5,736 bases of DNA from the NCBI GenBank assembly GCA_003242605.1, contig QGUZ01000321.1:1-5736 (forward strand), written 5' to 3'. A program made the translations under genes and the position numbers. A model generated the notes under the pieces. That model was given only the letters and a program-made list of their open reading frames with translations, made no database searches and had not been told where the DNA came from. Shown here in pieces: positions 1-5,723 of the stretch (position 1 is its first letter; each line of letters begins with the position of its first letter). This DNA comes from Actinomycetota bacterium (GTDB taxonomy: Bacteria > Actinomycetota > Actinomycetes > Streptosporangiales > Streptosporangiaceae).

Positions 1-105
1 GAGAATTTGTATAGAAGAAGGCCGCGGGGGGCGCGGCGGGGAGGGGTTTGCCCACTCAGACGGATTGAGGTGCACGCTTGGTAGCCCGGTGAGACGTACC
101 GGCGG

Positions 106-129
106 CGGCGTCCCGCGCCAGGGACGCCG
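106..129 (+). terminator. GC-rich hairpin, possible terminator
   Basis: Perfect 9-bp inverted repeat: CGGCGTCCC (106-114), loop GCGCCA, GGGACGCCG (121-129), followed by TTCGTC. No long T tract follows, as is common in actinomycetes. It could end a transcript entering from the left of the window, or be a structural element in an unrecognised RNA. The direction is uncertain. Confidence 0.35.
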
Positions 130-262
130 TTCGTCATGCCGACGCGCATCCCACCGCAGGGGTTTACCGCCCGAGCGTTCCGCGGCCCGATCGAAGGCCG
201 GCCGCATTTCCCGCCGCGGCGGCGGATTCCCGTTCCGCGCACACCGATTCCCCGCACACCGA

Positions 263-276
263 GCCGATCGATCGGC
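263..276. repeat. 14-bp perfect palindrome
   Basis: GCCGATCGATCGGC reads identically on both strands. It lies in the gene-free region just after two direct copies of CGCACACCGA with a 15-bp period (238-247, 253-262). It could be a protein-binding site, but no adjacent gene gives it a context, and short GC-rich palindromes arise by chance. Confidence 0.4.
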
Positions 277-388
277 ACCGCGCAGGCGCGGGCGTCGCCC
301 GGCGACGGCCGCGGACCGGGCACCGCGCGACCTCGTACGCCGGTGCGCGGATCTGCCGGTTCCCTCACGACTCGCTCCCTGACCTGCG

Positions 389-434
389 TGGACGGGCTCG
401 GTGGATCTCGATGGACGGGCTCGGTGGACATCGC
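389..434. repeat. Two-copy tandem repeat, 23-bp period
   Basis: The 17-mer TGGACGGGCTCGGTGGA occurs at 389-405 and again, identically, at 412-428. The six bases after each copy are partly alike (TCTCGA versus CATCGC). The period is 23 bp, about two helical turns. There is no coding context. Confidence 0.7.
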
Positions 435-518
435 GTCGGCTCGGGCCCCGGCCGGATACGGCGGGCCCGCACCGTTGATCATGTCGGATGGCGGCGGTCG
501 CCACCAACCGCGATGTCC

Positions 519-547
519 ACTATATGAGCACGCATCATCTTTGTCGT
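519..547 (-). promoter_or_regulatory. Possible leftward promoter
   Basis: On the minus strand a TATAGT hexamer (519-524, five of six matches to TATAAT) lies 17 bp downstream of ACGACA (542-547, four of six to TTGACA). A perfect TTGACA at 547-552 is also present, but its 22-bp spacing is too long. The stretch is AT-richer than its surroundings. No gene is recognisable to its left, so any transcript would be non-coding within this window. Confidence 0.25.
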
Positions 548-792
548 GTCAAGTCGGCAAATCACGCTGGAGCACGCCGACGCATTCCCGGACCCGCGGC
601 TGTTTCTCCCCCGGCTTCTTCCCGGCCTGCCGCGACGGTGGGCGACGCCGCCGACCGGGATCCCGCTCTCCGGGCCACGGCGCGGATGCGCGAATTCCGC
701 AACGCGCGGGTTACCGCGCTGAACCGGCGGGGCGGCGGGCATGCGCTTTCCGGCCCGTCACCTGATCACCGGGTGCGCCGCGCGGAAGAAGG

Positions 793-817
793 CCGAAGAA
801 CAGGGATCGTCTTTCGG
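793..817 (-). terminator. Hairpin downstream of the Fic-like gene
   Basis: CCGAAGA (793-799) pairs with TCTTTCGG (810-817) with one bulged base and a 10-nt loop. Read on the minus strand it lies about 37 nt beyond the stop codon of the Fic-like gene and is followed by a pyrimidine-rich CCTTCTTCC. This fits a weak intrinsic terminator for that gene. Confidence 0.4.
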
Positions 818-853
818 GAAAGCGCCGTTCCGCCATTACCCGGCTCCGTTCCG

Positions 854-1690
854 TCAGCGCGACATCGCCTCGCACACGGCCGTCGCCTCGCGCGCCCCGA
901 GAACCACGGCGGACGCGCAATGCCGTATCCAGGACGCCACGCCTTCCGGGGTTCCGGACAGATAACCGCGGAGGTTTCGCGCGTAGGCGTCGCCGAGCTC
1001 CACGTGCCCGACCTCCACGGCCACCAGCGACTTCGGATCCAGCCCGAACTCGGTGTAGGTGAGCCGCTCCGCCGCCCGGGCCACCAGCCCGTCGGCCACG
1101 CCGAAGGGGCGCAGCACCACCAGCTCGGCGTGCACGATCGCGCCCAGCACGAGCGCGGGCGCGTCATCGCCCGCGGTGACCAGCCGCGACAGCGCCTCGA
1201 CCCGGGCCGCCGCCACCTCGGCCGAGGGCGCGGGGCCGAGCCCCAGCGGGTCGGCGTCGGCCGGCCCCTGCCGGGGACGGCCCAGCTCCGGCTCGTCCGC
1301 GAGCCCGACCGCGGCCACCGTGTGCAGCCGGGCCAGCACCTGCCGCGGGGCGGATCGCCAGGTCCGCCCGAGCCGCGCCGCCTCCGCCAGCGCGCGCAGC
1401 GCCCCCTGGGTCACCGGGTCGGTCGCCTCGCCGCGCCGTACCGACTCGAGCGGGTTGTCCACCCCCTCCAGGGCGGCCGACGCCCGGGCGCCGCGCAGCA
1501 CGGACTCGGCCGAGACCTCCGGGCTGCGCCGCCGCAGCACGCGGTGGCGGTAGAGCCGGTCGACCGCCTCCCGGGCCTCACGCACCGCCTCCGCCACGCC
1601 GGGCAGCCCGGCGACCGCCGCCAGCGGCCCGCGCGCGTTCCCGCCACCCGTCCTCGATCGCCCGTTCGTCCCGTCGCTCAGCACGGTCAT
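854..1690 (-). CDS. Fic-fold-like protein with degenerate catalytic motif
   Basis: This is a 278-residue, probably cytosolic, largely helical protein with no signal peptide or membrane segment. Residues 194-205 read RPFGVADGLVAR and align with the Fic motif HPFxxGNGRxxR. Pro195, Phe196, Gly201 and Arg205 match, but the catalytic His is Arg194, the next Gly is Ala199, Asn is Asp200 and the phosphate-binding Arg is Leu202. Residues 71-76 (SAALEG) fit the (S/T)xxxE(G/N) inhibitory-helix motif of class II Fic proteins. AMP-transferase activity is therefore unlikely; a binding or regulatory role is my inference. From memory, actinobacterial homologues beside acs are often labelled oxidoreductase, yet I see no GxGxxG nucleotide fold. 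It is divergent from acs. The start is ATG at 1690, but GTG at 1684 is an alternative better spaced (9 nt) from a weak AGGG. Coding is well supported; the family assignment is moderate. Confidence 0.75.
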   Translation of the reverse strand: MTVLSDGTNGRSRTGGGNARGPLAAVAGLPGVAEAVREAREAVDRLYRHRVLRRRSPEVSAESVLRGARASAALEGVDNPLESVRRGEATDPVTQGALRALAEAARLGRTWRSAPRQVLARLHTVAAVGLADEPELGRPRQGPADADPLGLGPAPSAEVAAARVEALSRLVTAGDDAPALVLGAIVHAELVVLRPFGVADGLVARAAERLTYTEFGLDPKSLVAVEVGHVELGDAYARNLRGYLSGTPEGVASWIRHCASAVVLGAREATAVCEAMSR

Positions 1691-1692
1691 CG

Positions 1693-1698
1693 ACCCTA
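1693..1698 (-). promoter_or_regulatory. Possible -10 element for the Fic-like gene
   Basis: On the minus strand TAGGGT matches the actinomycete TANNNT pattern. It sits 2 nt before the ATG at 1690 and 8 nt before the in-frame GTG at 1684. If it is a real -10 element, transcription would begin at or near that GTG and give a leaderless mRNA. No good -35 hexamer is seen. The same bases include AGGG, which could instead act as a weak ribosome binding site. Confidence 0.25.
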
Positions 1699-1710
1699 CA
1701 GGTGCCGCTC

Positions 1711-1720
1711 ACCGATCGGT
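1711..1720. repeat. 10-bp palindrome in the divergent promoter region
   Basis: ACCGATCGGT is a perfect palindrome about 20 bp upstream of the Fic-like start codon. It is placed where a repressor could act on that gene. Short and GC-rich, it may be chance. Confidence 0.3.
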
Positions 1721-1765
1721 TCATACCGTTGACCGAGGAGTGAGGCCGGGGCCTTCCGTCCCTCT

Positions 1766-1795
1766 TTCATTTGTCATGGGATAGCGGGTATGACA
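1766..1795 (+). promoter_or_regulatory. Candidate acs promoter overlapped by a TGTCA-N14-TGACA dyad
   Basis: TGTCAT (1772-1777) and ATGACA (1790-1795) form an exact 6-bp inverted repeat with a 12-bp spacer. TATGAC (1789-1794) could be a -10 element with TTCATT (1766-1771) at a 17-bp spacing, although the -35 match is poor (three of six). The dyad would then cover the spacer and -10 element, a typical repressor position. The predicted transcript would have a leader of about 130 nt before acs. I do not recognise the cognate regulator; it does not fit the CRP/GlxR or RamB consensus as I know them. Confidence 0.3.
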
Positions 1796-1824
1796 CTCGA
1801 ACCGCTTCCACTGTGCCCGGCGGC

Positions 1825-1904
1825 CGCCTCGTACCGGCCGTCGGCCGCGGAGGCGTCCCTTGTCCGCCGCAGTGGGTAGCTGCTGGAGTGGGAGCCCCAC
1901 CCAC
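1825..1904 (+). other. Structured acs 5' leader
   Basis: Two foldable elements precede acs. The first has CGCCTC (1825-1830) pairing with GAGGCG (1850-1855), enclosing CGGCC/GGCCG (1835-1839 / 1843-1847). The second offers two mutually exclusive stems: GTGGGT (1872-1877) with ACCCAC (1899-1904), or GTGGG (1888-1892) with CCCAC (1896-1900). No T tract follows, so transcription attenuation is not evident. I recognise no known riboswitch class. Confidence 0.3.
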
Positions 1905-1934
1905 ACCGCATACGAGGCATGTAAGGAGTACGTC

Positions 1935-3911
1935 GTGGCCCCGGACACCCCTGGTCGCCAGACCCAAGAGACTCTCTCCAACCTGCTGCAGGAGACTCGT
2001 CGATTCGATCCTCCGGCCGAGCTCGCCGCCCAGGCGAACGTCAAGGCCGACGCCTACGAGGAGGCGGCGGCCGACCGGTTGAAGTTCTGGGAGCGGGCGG
2101 CCGAGCGTCTGGACTGGGCGGAGCGCTGGCACACGGTGCTCGAGTGGAACCCGCCGTTCGCCAAGTGGTTCCTCGGCGGCAAGCTCAACGTTGCCTACAA
2201 CTGCGTCGACCGCCACGTCGAGGCGGGCAAGGGCGACAAGGTCGCCTACTACTGGGAGGGCGAGCCGGAGGGCCACAGCCGGGTCATCACCTACGCCGAC
2301 CTGCAGCGTGAGGTGAACAAGACGGCGAACGCCCTGCTGGAGCTCGGCGTCCGCAAGGGCGACCGCGTCGCGATCTACCTGCCGATGATCCCCGAGCTGC
2401 CGATCTCGATGCTCGCCTGCGCACGGATCGGCGCGATCCACTCGGTGGTCTTCGGCGGGTTCTCGGCGTCCGCGCTCGAGGGGCGTATCAAGGACGCGGA
2501 CGCCAAGATCGTCATCACCGCCGACGGCGGGTTCCGGCGCGGCAAGCCGAACGCGCTCAAGCCGACCGTGGACGAGGCGATCGCCAACTGCCCCGGCGTC
2601 GAGCGCGTGGTGGTCGTCAAGCGCACCGGCGAGGACGTGCCGTTCGGCGAGAAGGACATCTGGTGGCACGACCTGGTGGACCGCCAGAGCGACAAGCACG
2701 AGGCCGAGCCGCACGACGCCGAGGACCCGCTGTACATCCTGTACACCAGCGGTACCACGGGTAAGCCGAAGGGCATCCTGCACACCACCGGCGGTTACCT
2801 CACCCAGGTCGCCTGGACCCACTGGGCCGTGTTCGACCTCAAGCCGGAGACCGACATCTACTGGTGCACGGCCGACATCGGGTGGGTGACCGGGCACTCG
2901 TACATCGTGTACGGCCCGCTCGCCAACGGCGCGACGAGCGTGATCTACGAGGGCACGCCGGACACGCCGCACCGCGGCCGCTTCTGGGAGATCATCCAGA
3001 AGTACAAGGTCACCATCTGCTACACCGCGCCCACCGCGATCCGCACCTTCATGAAGTGGGGCGACGACATCCCCGCCAAGTTCGACATGTCGAGCCTGCG
3101 GATCCTCGGCTCGGTGGGCGAGCCGATCAACCCCGAGGCGTACGTCTGGTACCGCGAGCACATCGGCGGCAACCGTTGCCCGGTGGTGGACACCTGGTGG
3201 CAGACCGAGACCGGCGCCATCATGATCACCCCGCTGCCGGGTGTCACCTCGGCGAAGCCGGGCGCGGCGATGCGGCCGCTGCCGGGCATCGTCGCGGACG
3301 TGGTCGACGACACCGGCAAGAGCGTGCCGAACGGCGGCGGCGGCTTCCTGGTGATCAAGGAGCCGTGGCCGGCGATGCTGCGCACGATCTGGGGCGACGA
3401 CCAGCGGTACATCGACACCTACTGGTCGCGCTTCCCGGGCATGTACTTCCCCGGCGACGGCGCGAAGAAGGACGAGGACGGCGACCTGTGGCTGCTCGGC
3501 CGCGTGGACGACGTCATGCTCGTCTCCGGCCACAACATCTCCACCACCGAGGTGGAGTCGGCCCTGGTGTCCCACCCGAAGGTCGCCGAGGCCGCGGTCG
3601 TGGGCGCCACCGACCCGGTGACCGGCCAGGCCATCGTGGCGTTCGTGATCCTGCGCGGCGACGCCGGCGAGGGCCCCGAGCTCGCCAAGGAGCTGCGGGA
3701 CCACGTGGCGAAGACCCTCGGCCCGATCGCGAAGCCGCGGCAGATCCTGGTCGTGCCCGAGCTGCCGAAGACCCGGTCCGGCAAGATCATGCGGCGGCTG
3801 CTGCGGGACGTGGCCGAGAACCGCTCGCTCGGTGACGTCACCACCCTCACCGACAGCAGCGTGATGGACCTGATCAAGGCCAAGCTGCCCACCGCCAAGA
3901 GCGAGGACTGA
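1935..3911 (+). CDS. acs: Acetyl-CoA synthetase (AMP-forming)
   Basis: Cytosolic enzyme joining acetate, ATP and CoA to acetyl-CoA through acetyl-AMP. At 658 residues it is full length (usual about 650). The GTG start at 1935 is chosen for the AAGGAG at 1923-1928, 6 nt upstream. The N-terminal Acs domain spans about residues 38-95. The ATP-loop YTSGTTGKPKG is at 270-280. DTWWQTETG is at 419-427, with Trp422 matching the Salmonella Trp414 that limits the pocket to acetate. The hinge GRVDD is at 522-526 with Asp525. PKTRSGK (611-617) carries Lys617, equivalent to the Lys609 that Pat-type acetyltransferases modify and sirtuins restore, so post-translational control is likely. After VSGH (530-533) the residue is Asn534, where Salmonella has Arg526. 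The gene is divergent from the Fic-like gene and followed by a strong terminator. The function is very secure. Confidence 0.97.
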   Translation: MAPDTPGRQTQETLSNLLQETRRFDPPAELAAQANVKADAYEEAAADRLKFWERAAERLDWAERWHTVLEWNPPFAKWFLGGKLNVAYNCVDRHVEAGKGDKVAYYWEGEPEGHSRVITYADLQREVNKTANALLELGVRKGDRVAIYLPMIPELPISMLACARIGAIHSVVFGGFSASALEGRIKDADAKIVITADGGFRRGKPNALKPTVDEAIANCPGVERVVVVKRTGEDVPFGEKDIWWHDLVDRQSDKHEAEPHDAEDPLYILYTSGTTGKPKGILHTTGGYLTQVAWTHWAVFDLKPETDIYWCTADIGWVTGHSYIVYGPLANGATSVIYEGTPDTPHRGRFWEIIQKYKVTICYTAPTAIRTFMKWGDDIPAKFDMSSLRILGSVGEPINPEAYVWYREHIGGNRCPVVDTWWQTETGAIMITPLPGVTSAKPGAAMRPLPGIVADVVDDTGKSVPNGGGGFLVIKEPWPAMLRTIWGDDQRYIDTYWSRFPGMYFPGDGAKKDEDGDLWLLGRVDDVMLVSGHNISTTEVESALVSHPKVAEAAVVGATDPVTGQAIVAFVILRGDAGEGPELAKELRDHVAKTLGPIAKPRQILVVPELPKTRSGKIMRRLLRDVAENRSLGDVTTLTDSSVMDLIKAKLPTAKSED

Positions 3912-3929
3912 GCGGCCTGATCCACGGCG

Positions 3930-3976
3930 ACGCCCGGGCCACCGAGACCCTCGGGTTCGGCCCGGGCGTTCCGTTG
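3930..3976 (+). terminator. Strong hairpin terminator after acs
   Basis: ACGCCCGGGCC (3930-3940) pairs perfectly with GGCCCGGGCGT (3959-3969). Inside, CCGAG (3942-3946) pairs with CTCGG (3950-3954) around a 3-nt loop. It begins 18 nt after the acs stop and is followed by TCCGTTG, only modestly T-rich, as usual for actinomycete intrinsic terminators. It should separate acs from the downstream membrane-protein and hydrolase pair. Confidence 0.8.
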
Positions 3977-4001
3977 TCCACAGACCGGGCGGTTGTCCAC
4001 A
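3974..4001 (+). promoter_or_regulatory. Two DnaA boxes in direct orientation
   Basis: TTGTCCACA occurs at 3974-3982 and 3993-4001, each followed by GA, with 10 bp between boxes (19-bp period). This 9-mer is the consensus DnaA box reported for Streptomyces. The pair lies in the intergenic region between the acs terminator and the membrane-protein gene, with no dnaA, dnaN or AT-rich unwinding element nearby. A role in DnaA titration or transcription control is more plausible than an origin. Confidence 0.6.
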
Positions 4002-4032
4002 GATCGAAACGGCCGGGTCGCGTCATCCCACG

Positions 4033-4058
4033 GGAACGGGTAGGTGTTAGGGCAGTCT
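4033..4058 (+). promoter_or_regulatory. Possible ECF-sigma promoter for the membrane protein
   Basis: GGAAC (4033-4037) and GTCT (4055-4058) are separated by 17 nt, resembling the GGAAC / GTC arrangement of SigE-type extracytoplasmic-function promoters. Transcription would start around 4065, leaving a leader of about 80 nt before the ATG at 4144. The position is right for the membrane-protein and hydrolase pair. The match is short and could be chance. Confidence 0.3.
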
Positions 4059-4143
4059 GCCGCGGAGCCGCCGTCCCGCGCCTACGGGTGGCGGTTGTGA
4101 CGCAGGATGATGTCCGAGGCAGCTTGTCGAATAGGAGTCGGAT

Positions 4144-4572
4144 ATGGCCACACCGCCCTCCCAGCAGGAGGAGTCGCTCGGCACCCTCGTCGCCCAAGCG
4201 ACCGAACAGATTTCGGCGCTGGTGCGCTCCGAGATCGAGCTGGCGAAGGCCGAGCTGAAGTTCGACGCCAAGCGGGTCGGCACCGCGGCGGGTCTGTTCG
4301 GCGCCGCCGCGTTCATCGCCCACCTGTGCCTGATCCTCGCCTCGTTCGCCATCGCGTACGGGCTGGTGTCGCTCGGCGTCTGGCAGTGGGCGGCGTTCGC
4401 GCTGGTGACCCTCCTCTACCTGCTCGTGGCCGGGGTGCTCGTGCTCATCGGCATGCGGCGGCTCAAGGGGCTGACCGGTATGCGGCGCACCACCCGCACC
4501 CTGAAGAGCCTGCGGGGAGGGAGCGACGTCGCGGCGGTGACCTCGGGCACCGAGGAGCAGGTGAAGCCGTGA
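4144..4572 (+). CDS. Phage holin family (holin-X, superfamily III-like) membrane protein
   Basis: This is a 142-residue membrane protein. Residues about 11-43 form a charged amphipathic helix (EIELAKAELKFDAKR). Two hydrophobic segments follow at about 46-75 and 79-103, joined by a short turn. A basic patch (MRRLKG, MRRTTRT) then suggests a cytoplasmic C-terminal tail. This layout matches the actinobacterial holin-X / Phage_holin_3_6 family, whose chromosomal members are not known lysis proteins; a prophage origin is not indicated because no phage genes surround it. The ATG has AGGAG at 4133-4137, 6 nt upstream. Its stop codon overlaps the GTG start of the hydrolase by 4 nt, so the two are probably translationally coupled. 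The positional equivalent in M. tuberculosis, from memory, is Rv3669, a membrane protein next to ephE. The biochemical role is unknown. Confidence 0.88.
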   Translation: MATPPSQQEESLGTLVAQATEQISALVRSEIELAKAELKFDAKRVGTAAGLFGAAAFIAHLCLILASFAIAYGLVSLGVWQWAAFALVTLLYLLVAGVLVLIGMRRLKGLTGMRRTTRTLKSLRGGSDVAAVTSGTEEQVKP

Positions 4573-5495
4573 TCGCGTCGGCTGCGGCATCGCCGGACGA
4601 GTCCGAGATCCAGTTCGACGGGCCGTGGCACCACCGCGCCGTGCACGCGGGCGGCACGCGCTTCCACGTGGCCGAGGCGGGAGACGGGCCGCTGGTGCTG
4701 CTGCTGCACGGCTTCCCGGAGTTCTGGTGGGCCTGGCGGCACCAGATCGTCGCGCTCGCCGAGGCCGGCTACCGCGCCGTCGCCGTCGACCTGCGGGGGT
4801 ACGGCGCGAGCGACAAGCCGCCGCGCGGGTACGACCTGCCCACCCTCGCCGCGGACGCGGCCGGGATGGTCCGGGCGCTCGGCGAGACGCACGCGATCGT
4901 CGTCGGGCACGACTGGGGCGGGCTGCTCGCCTGGACGATGGCCGCCCGGTACCCCAAGGTGGTGCGCCGCCTGGTGGCGGTGTCGGCGCCGCACCCGCTG
5001 CGGCTGCGCGCCTCGCTGCTCACCGACCGCGTGCAGGGCCGGGCGCTCCGCCACGCGCTCATGTTCCAGCTCCCGTTCCTGCCCGAGCGCCGGCTCACCC
5101 GGGGCCTCGTCGAGCAGCTGCTGCGCCAGTGGTCGGGGCCGGACTGGCCCGAGCCGGACGTCGCCGCGCGCTACGCCAAGGCGTTCCGCATCCCGCACGT
5201 GGCGCACTCGGCGCTCGAGTACTACCGCTGGTTCGGCCGCTCCCAGCTCCGGCCGGACGGGCGCAGCTACGCCCGCAAGATGCGCAGACAGATCGAGGTG
5301 CCGACGCTGCAGCTGCACGGCGCGCTCGACACCTGCATCCTGCCGCGCACCGCGCAGGGCTCGAGCCGGTACGTCGCCGCCCCCTACCGCTGGCGGCTGC
5401 TGGAAGGGGTCGGCCACTACCCGCACGAGGAGCGTCCCGAGCGGTTCACCGCCGAGCTGCTCGGCTGGCTCGCCGACCCGGAACCGGAACGCTGA
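4569..5495 (+). CDS. ephE: Alpha/beta hydrolase, epoxide hydrolase type (EphE-like)
   Basis: This 308-residue protein has the alpha/beta hydrolase fold of soluble epoxide hydrolases. HGFPE (47-51) is the oxyanion motif. GHDWGG (113-118) carries the nucleophile Asp115, the Asp choice typical of epoxide hydrolases and dehalogenases rather than Ser esterases. Asp254 (LHGALD) is the likely acid, and His283 (GVGHYPHEE) the general base. A cap spans about 140-235, with Tyr217/Tyr218 (LEYYRW) as candidate ring-opening tyrosines. It would hydrolyse an epoxide to a diol in the cytosol; the substrate is unknown. The GTG start at 4569 is inferred because it overlaps the upstream stop as GTGA, has GAGGAG 11 nt upstream, and no in-frame ATG occurs before residue 100. 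Symbol by analogy with Rv3670; fluoroacetate or haloalkane dehalogenase activity is a less likely alternative. Confidence 0.9.
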   Translation: MIASAAASPDESEIQFDGPWHHRAVHAGGTRFHVAEAGDGPLVLLLHGFPEFWWAWRHQIVALAEAGYRAVAVDLRGYGASDKPPRGYDLPTLAADAAGMVRALGETHAIVVGHDWGGLLAWTMAARYPKVVRRLVAVSAPHPLRLRASLLTDRVQGRALRHALMFQLPFLPERRLTRGLVEQLLRQWSGPDWPEPDVAARYAKAFRIPHVAHSALEYYRWFGRSQLRPDGRSYARKMRRQIEVPTLQLHGALDTCILPRTAQGSSRYVAAPYRWRLLEGVGHYPHEERPERFTAELLGWLADPEPER

Positions 5496-5526
5496 CCGGC
5501 GGGACGGACCCGGACGGCCGGTTCTC
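5495..5526 (+). terminator. Weak hairpin after the hydrolase
   Basis: ACCGGC (5495-5500) pairs with GCCGGT (5517-5522) around a 16-nt loop, followed by TCTCC. It starts at the last base of the stop codon. It is weak, and the hairpin at 5631-5652 is a better terminator candidate. Confidence 0.3.
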
Positions 5527-5630
5527 CGGTGTGCGTGGCGCGGGGTCCTGCGGCGCAGCGGGTTCCGGCGCGGGGGCGGCACGGGACCGCCGGTCCGGCC
5601 GCCGATGCCGGCCGGGATGGCGGGCCGTAA

Positions 5631-5652
5631 ACGGCGGGGGCCGTGTACTTTT
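5631..5652 (+). terminator. Intrinsic terminator candidate
   Basis: ACGGC (5631-5635), a GGGG loop, and GCCGT (5640-5644) form a short stem, followed by GTAC and then TTTT (5649-5652). It lies about 135 nt beyond the hydrolase stop. The flanks also give a short T run on the minus strand (TTTACGG), so it may work in both directions. Confidence 0.5.
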
Positions 5653-5668
5653 AACAGTCGACCGTGGC

Positions 5669-5698
5669 GGGGGACTACCGTCTGTGGGGTTGGGTGGG
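5669..5698 (+). other. G-rich stretch with four G runs
   Basis: G runs at 5669-5673, 5686-5689, 5692-5694 and 5696-5698 could form a G-quadruplex, with loops of 12, 2 and 1 nt. The long first loop weakens the case. It stands in the non-coding end of the window. Confidence 0.25.
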
Positions 5699-5714
5699 TC
5701 GTGTGTGCATTAAT

Positions 5715-5723
5715 AAAAAAAAA
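5715..5723 (-). terminator. A9 tract, possible T run of a leftward terminator
   Basis: Nine A residues (T9 on the minus strand) sit in an AT-rich patch within otherwise GC-rich DNA. On the minus strand the bases just before are GGTGCTGCTTG, which could be the closing arm of a hairpin whose other half lies beyond the window. That would end a convergent gene. In M. tuberculosis the gene after ephE (marP, Rv3671c) is convergent, as I recall, which fits. Confidence 0.3.

Larger units (their letters stand above)
1..853. other. Gene-poor region without a supportable CDS
   Basis: About 850 bases show no reading frame I can support. The open frames present are rich in Arg, Pro and Gly, lack ribosome binding sites, and have no recognisable domain; they look like chance openings in GC-rich DNA. 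What can be seen is a strong hairpin (106-129), short direct repeats of CGCACACCGA (238-247 and 253-262), a 14-bp palindrome (263-276), a 23-bp tandem repeat (389-434), a locally AT-richer stretch around 515-560 with promoter-like hexamers on the minus strand, and a hairpin just beyond the 3' end of the minus-strand gene (793-817). A small RNA or an unrecognised decayed gene cannot be excluded. Confidence 0.6.

Noticed and set aside
136..765. A 209-codon open frame on the plus strand
   Set aside because: Low-complexity Pro/Arg-rich translation, no Shine-Dalgarno, no recognisable domain or natural-looking fold.
488..1732. A 414-codon open frame on the plus strand, beginning near MSTHHLCRVKSANHA (524)
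   Set aside because: Most of it is antisense to the Fic-like gene, there is no ribosome binding site, and the composition is Arg/Pro/Gly-rich. A short peptide from ATG 524 is also unsupported.
1860..1934. Extending acs to the in-frame TTG at 1860 or GTG at 1872
   Set aside because: Neither has a ribosome binding site, the extra residues do not resemble Acs, and the GTG at 1935 has an ideally spaced AAGGAG.
1767..3704. A 645-codon open frame on the minus strand
   Set aside because: It lies antisense to acs and is a mirror of its GC-rich third positions; its product is rich in Arg, Val, Asp and His with no recognisable domain.
3974..4001. A replication origin at the DnaA boxes
   Set aside because: Only two boxes are present, with no AT-rich unwinding element and no dnaA or dnaN beside them.
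4144..4572. Prophage remnant suggested by the holin family name
   Set aside because: No endolysin, integrase or structural phage gene is nearby; the family is widespread as ordinary chromosomal genes in actinobacteria.
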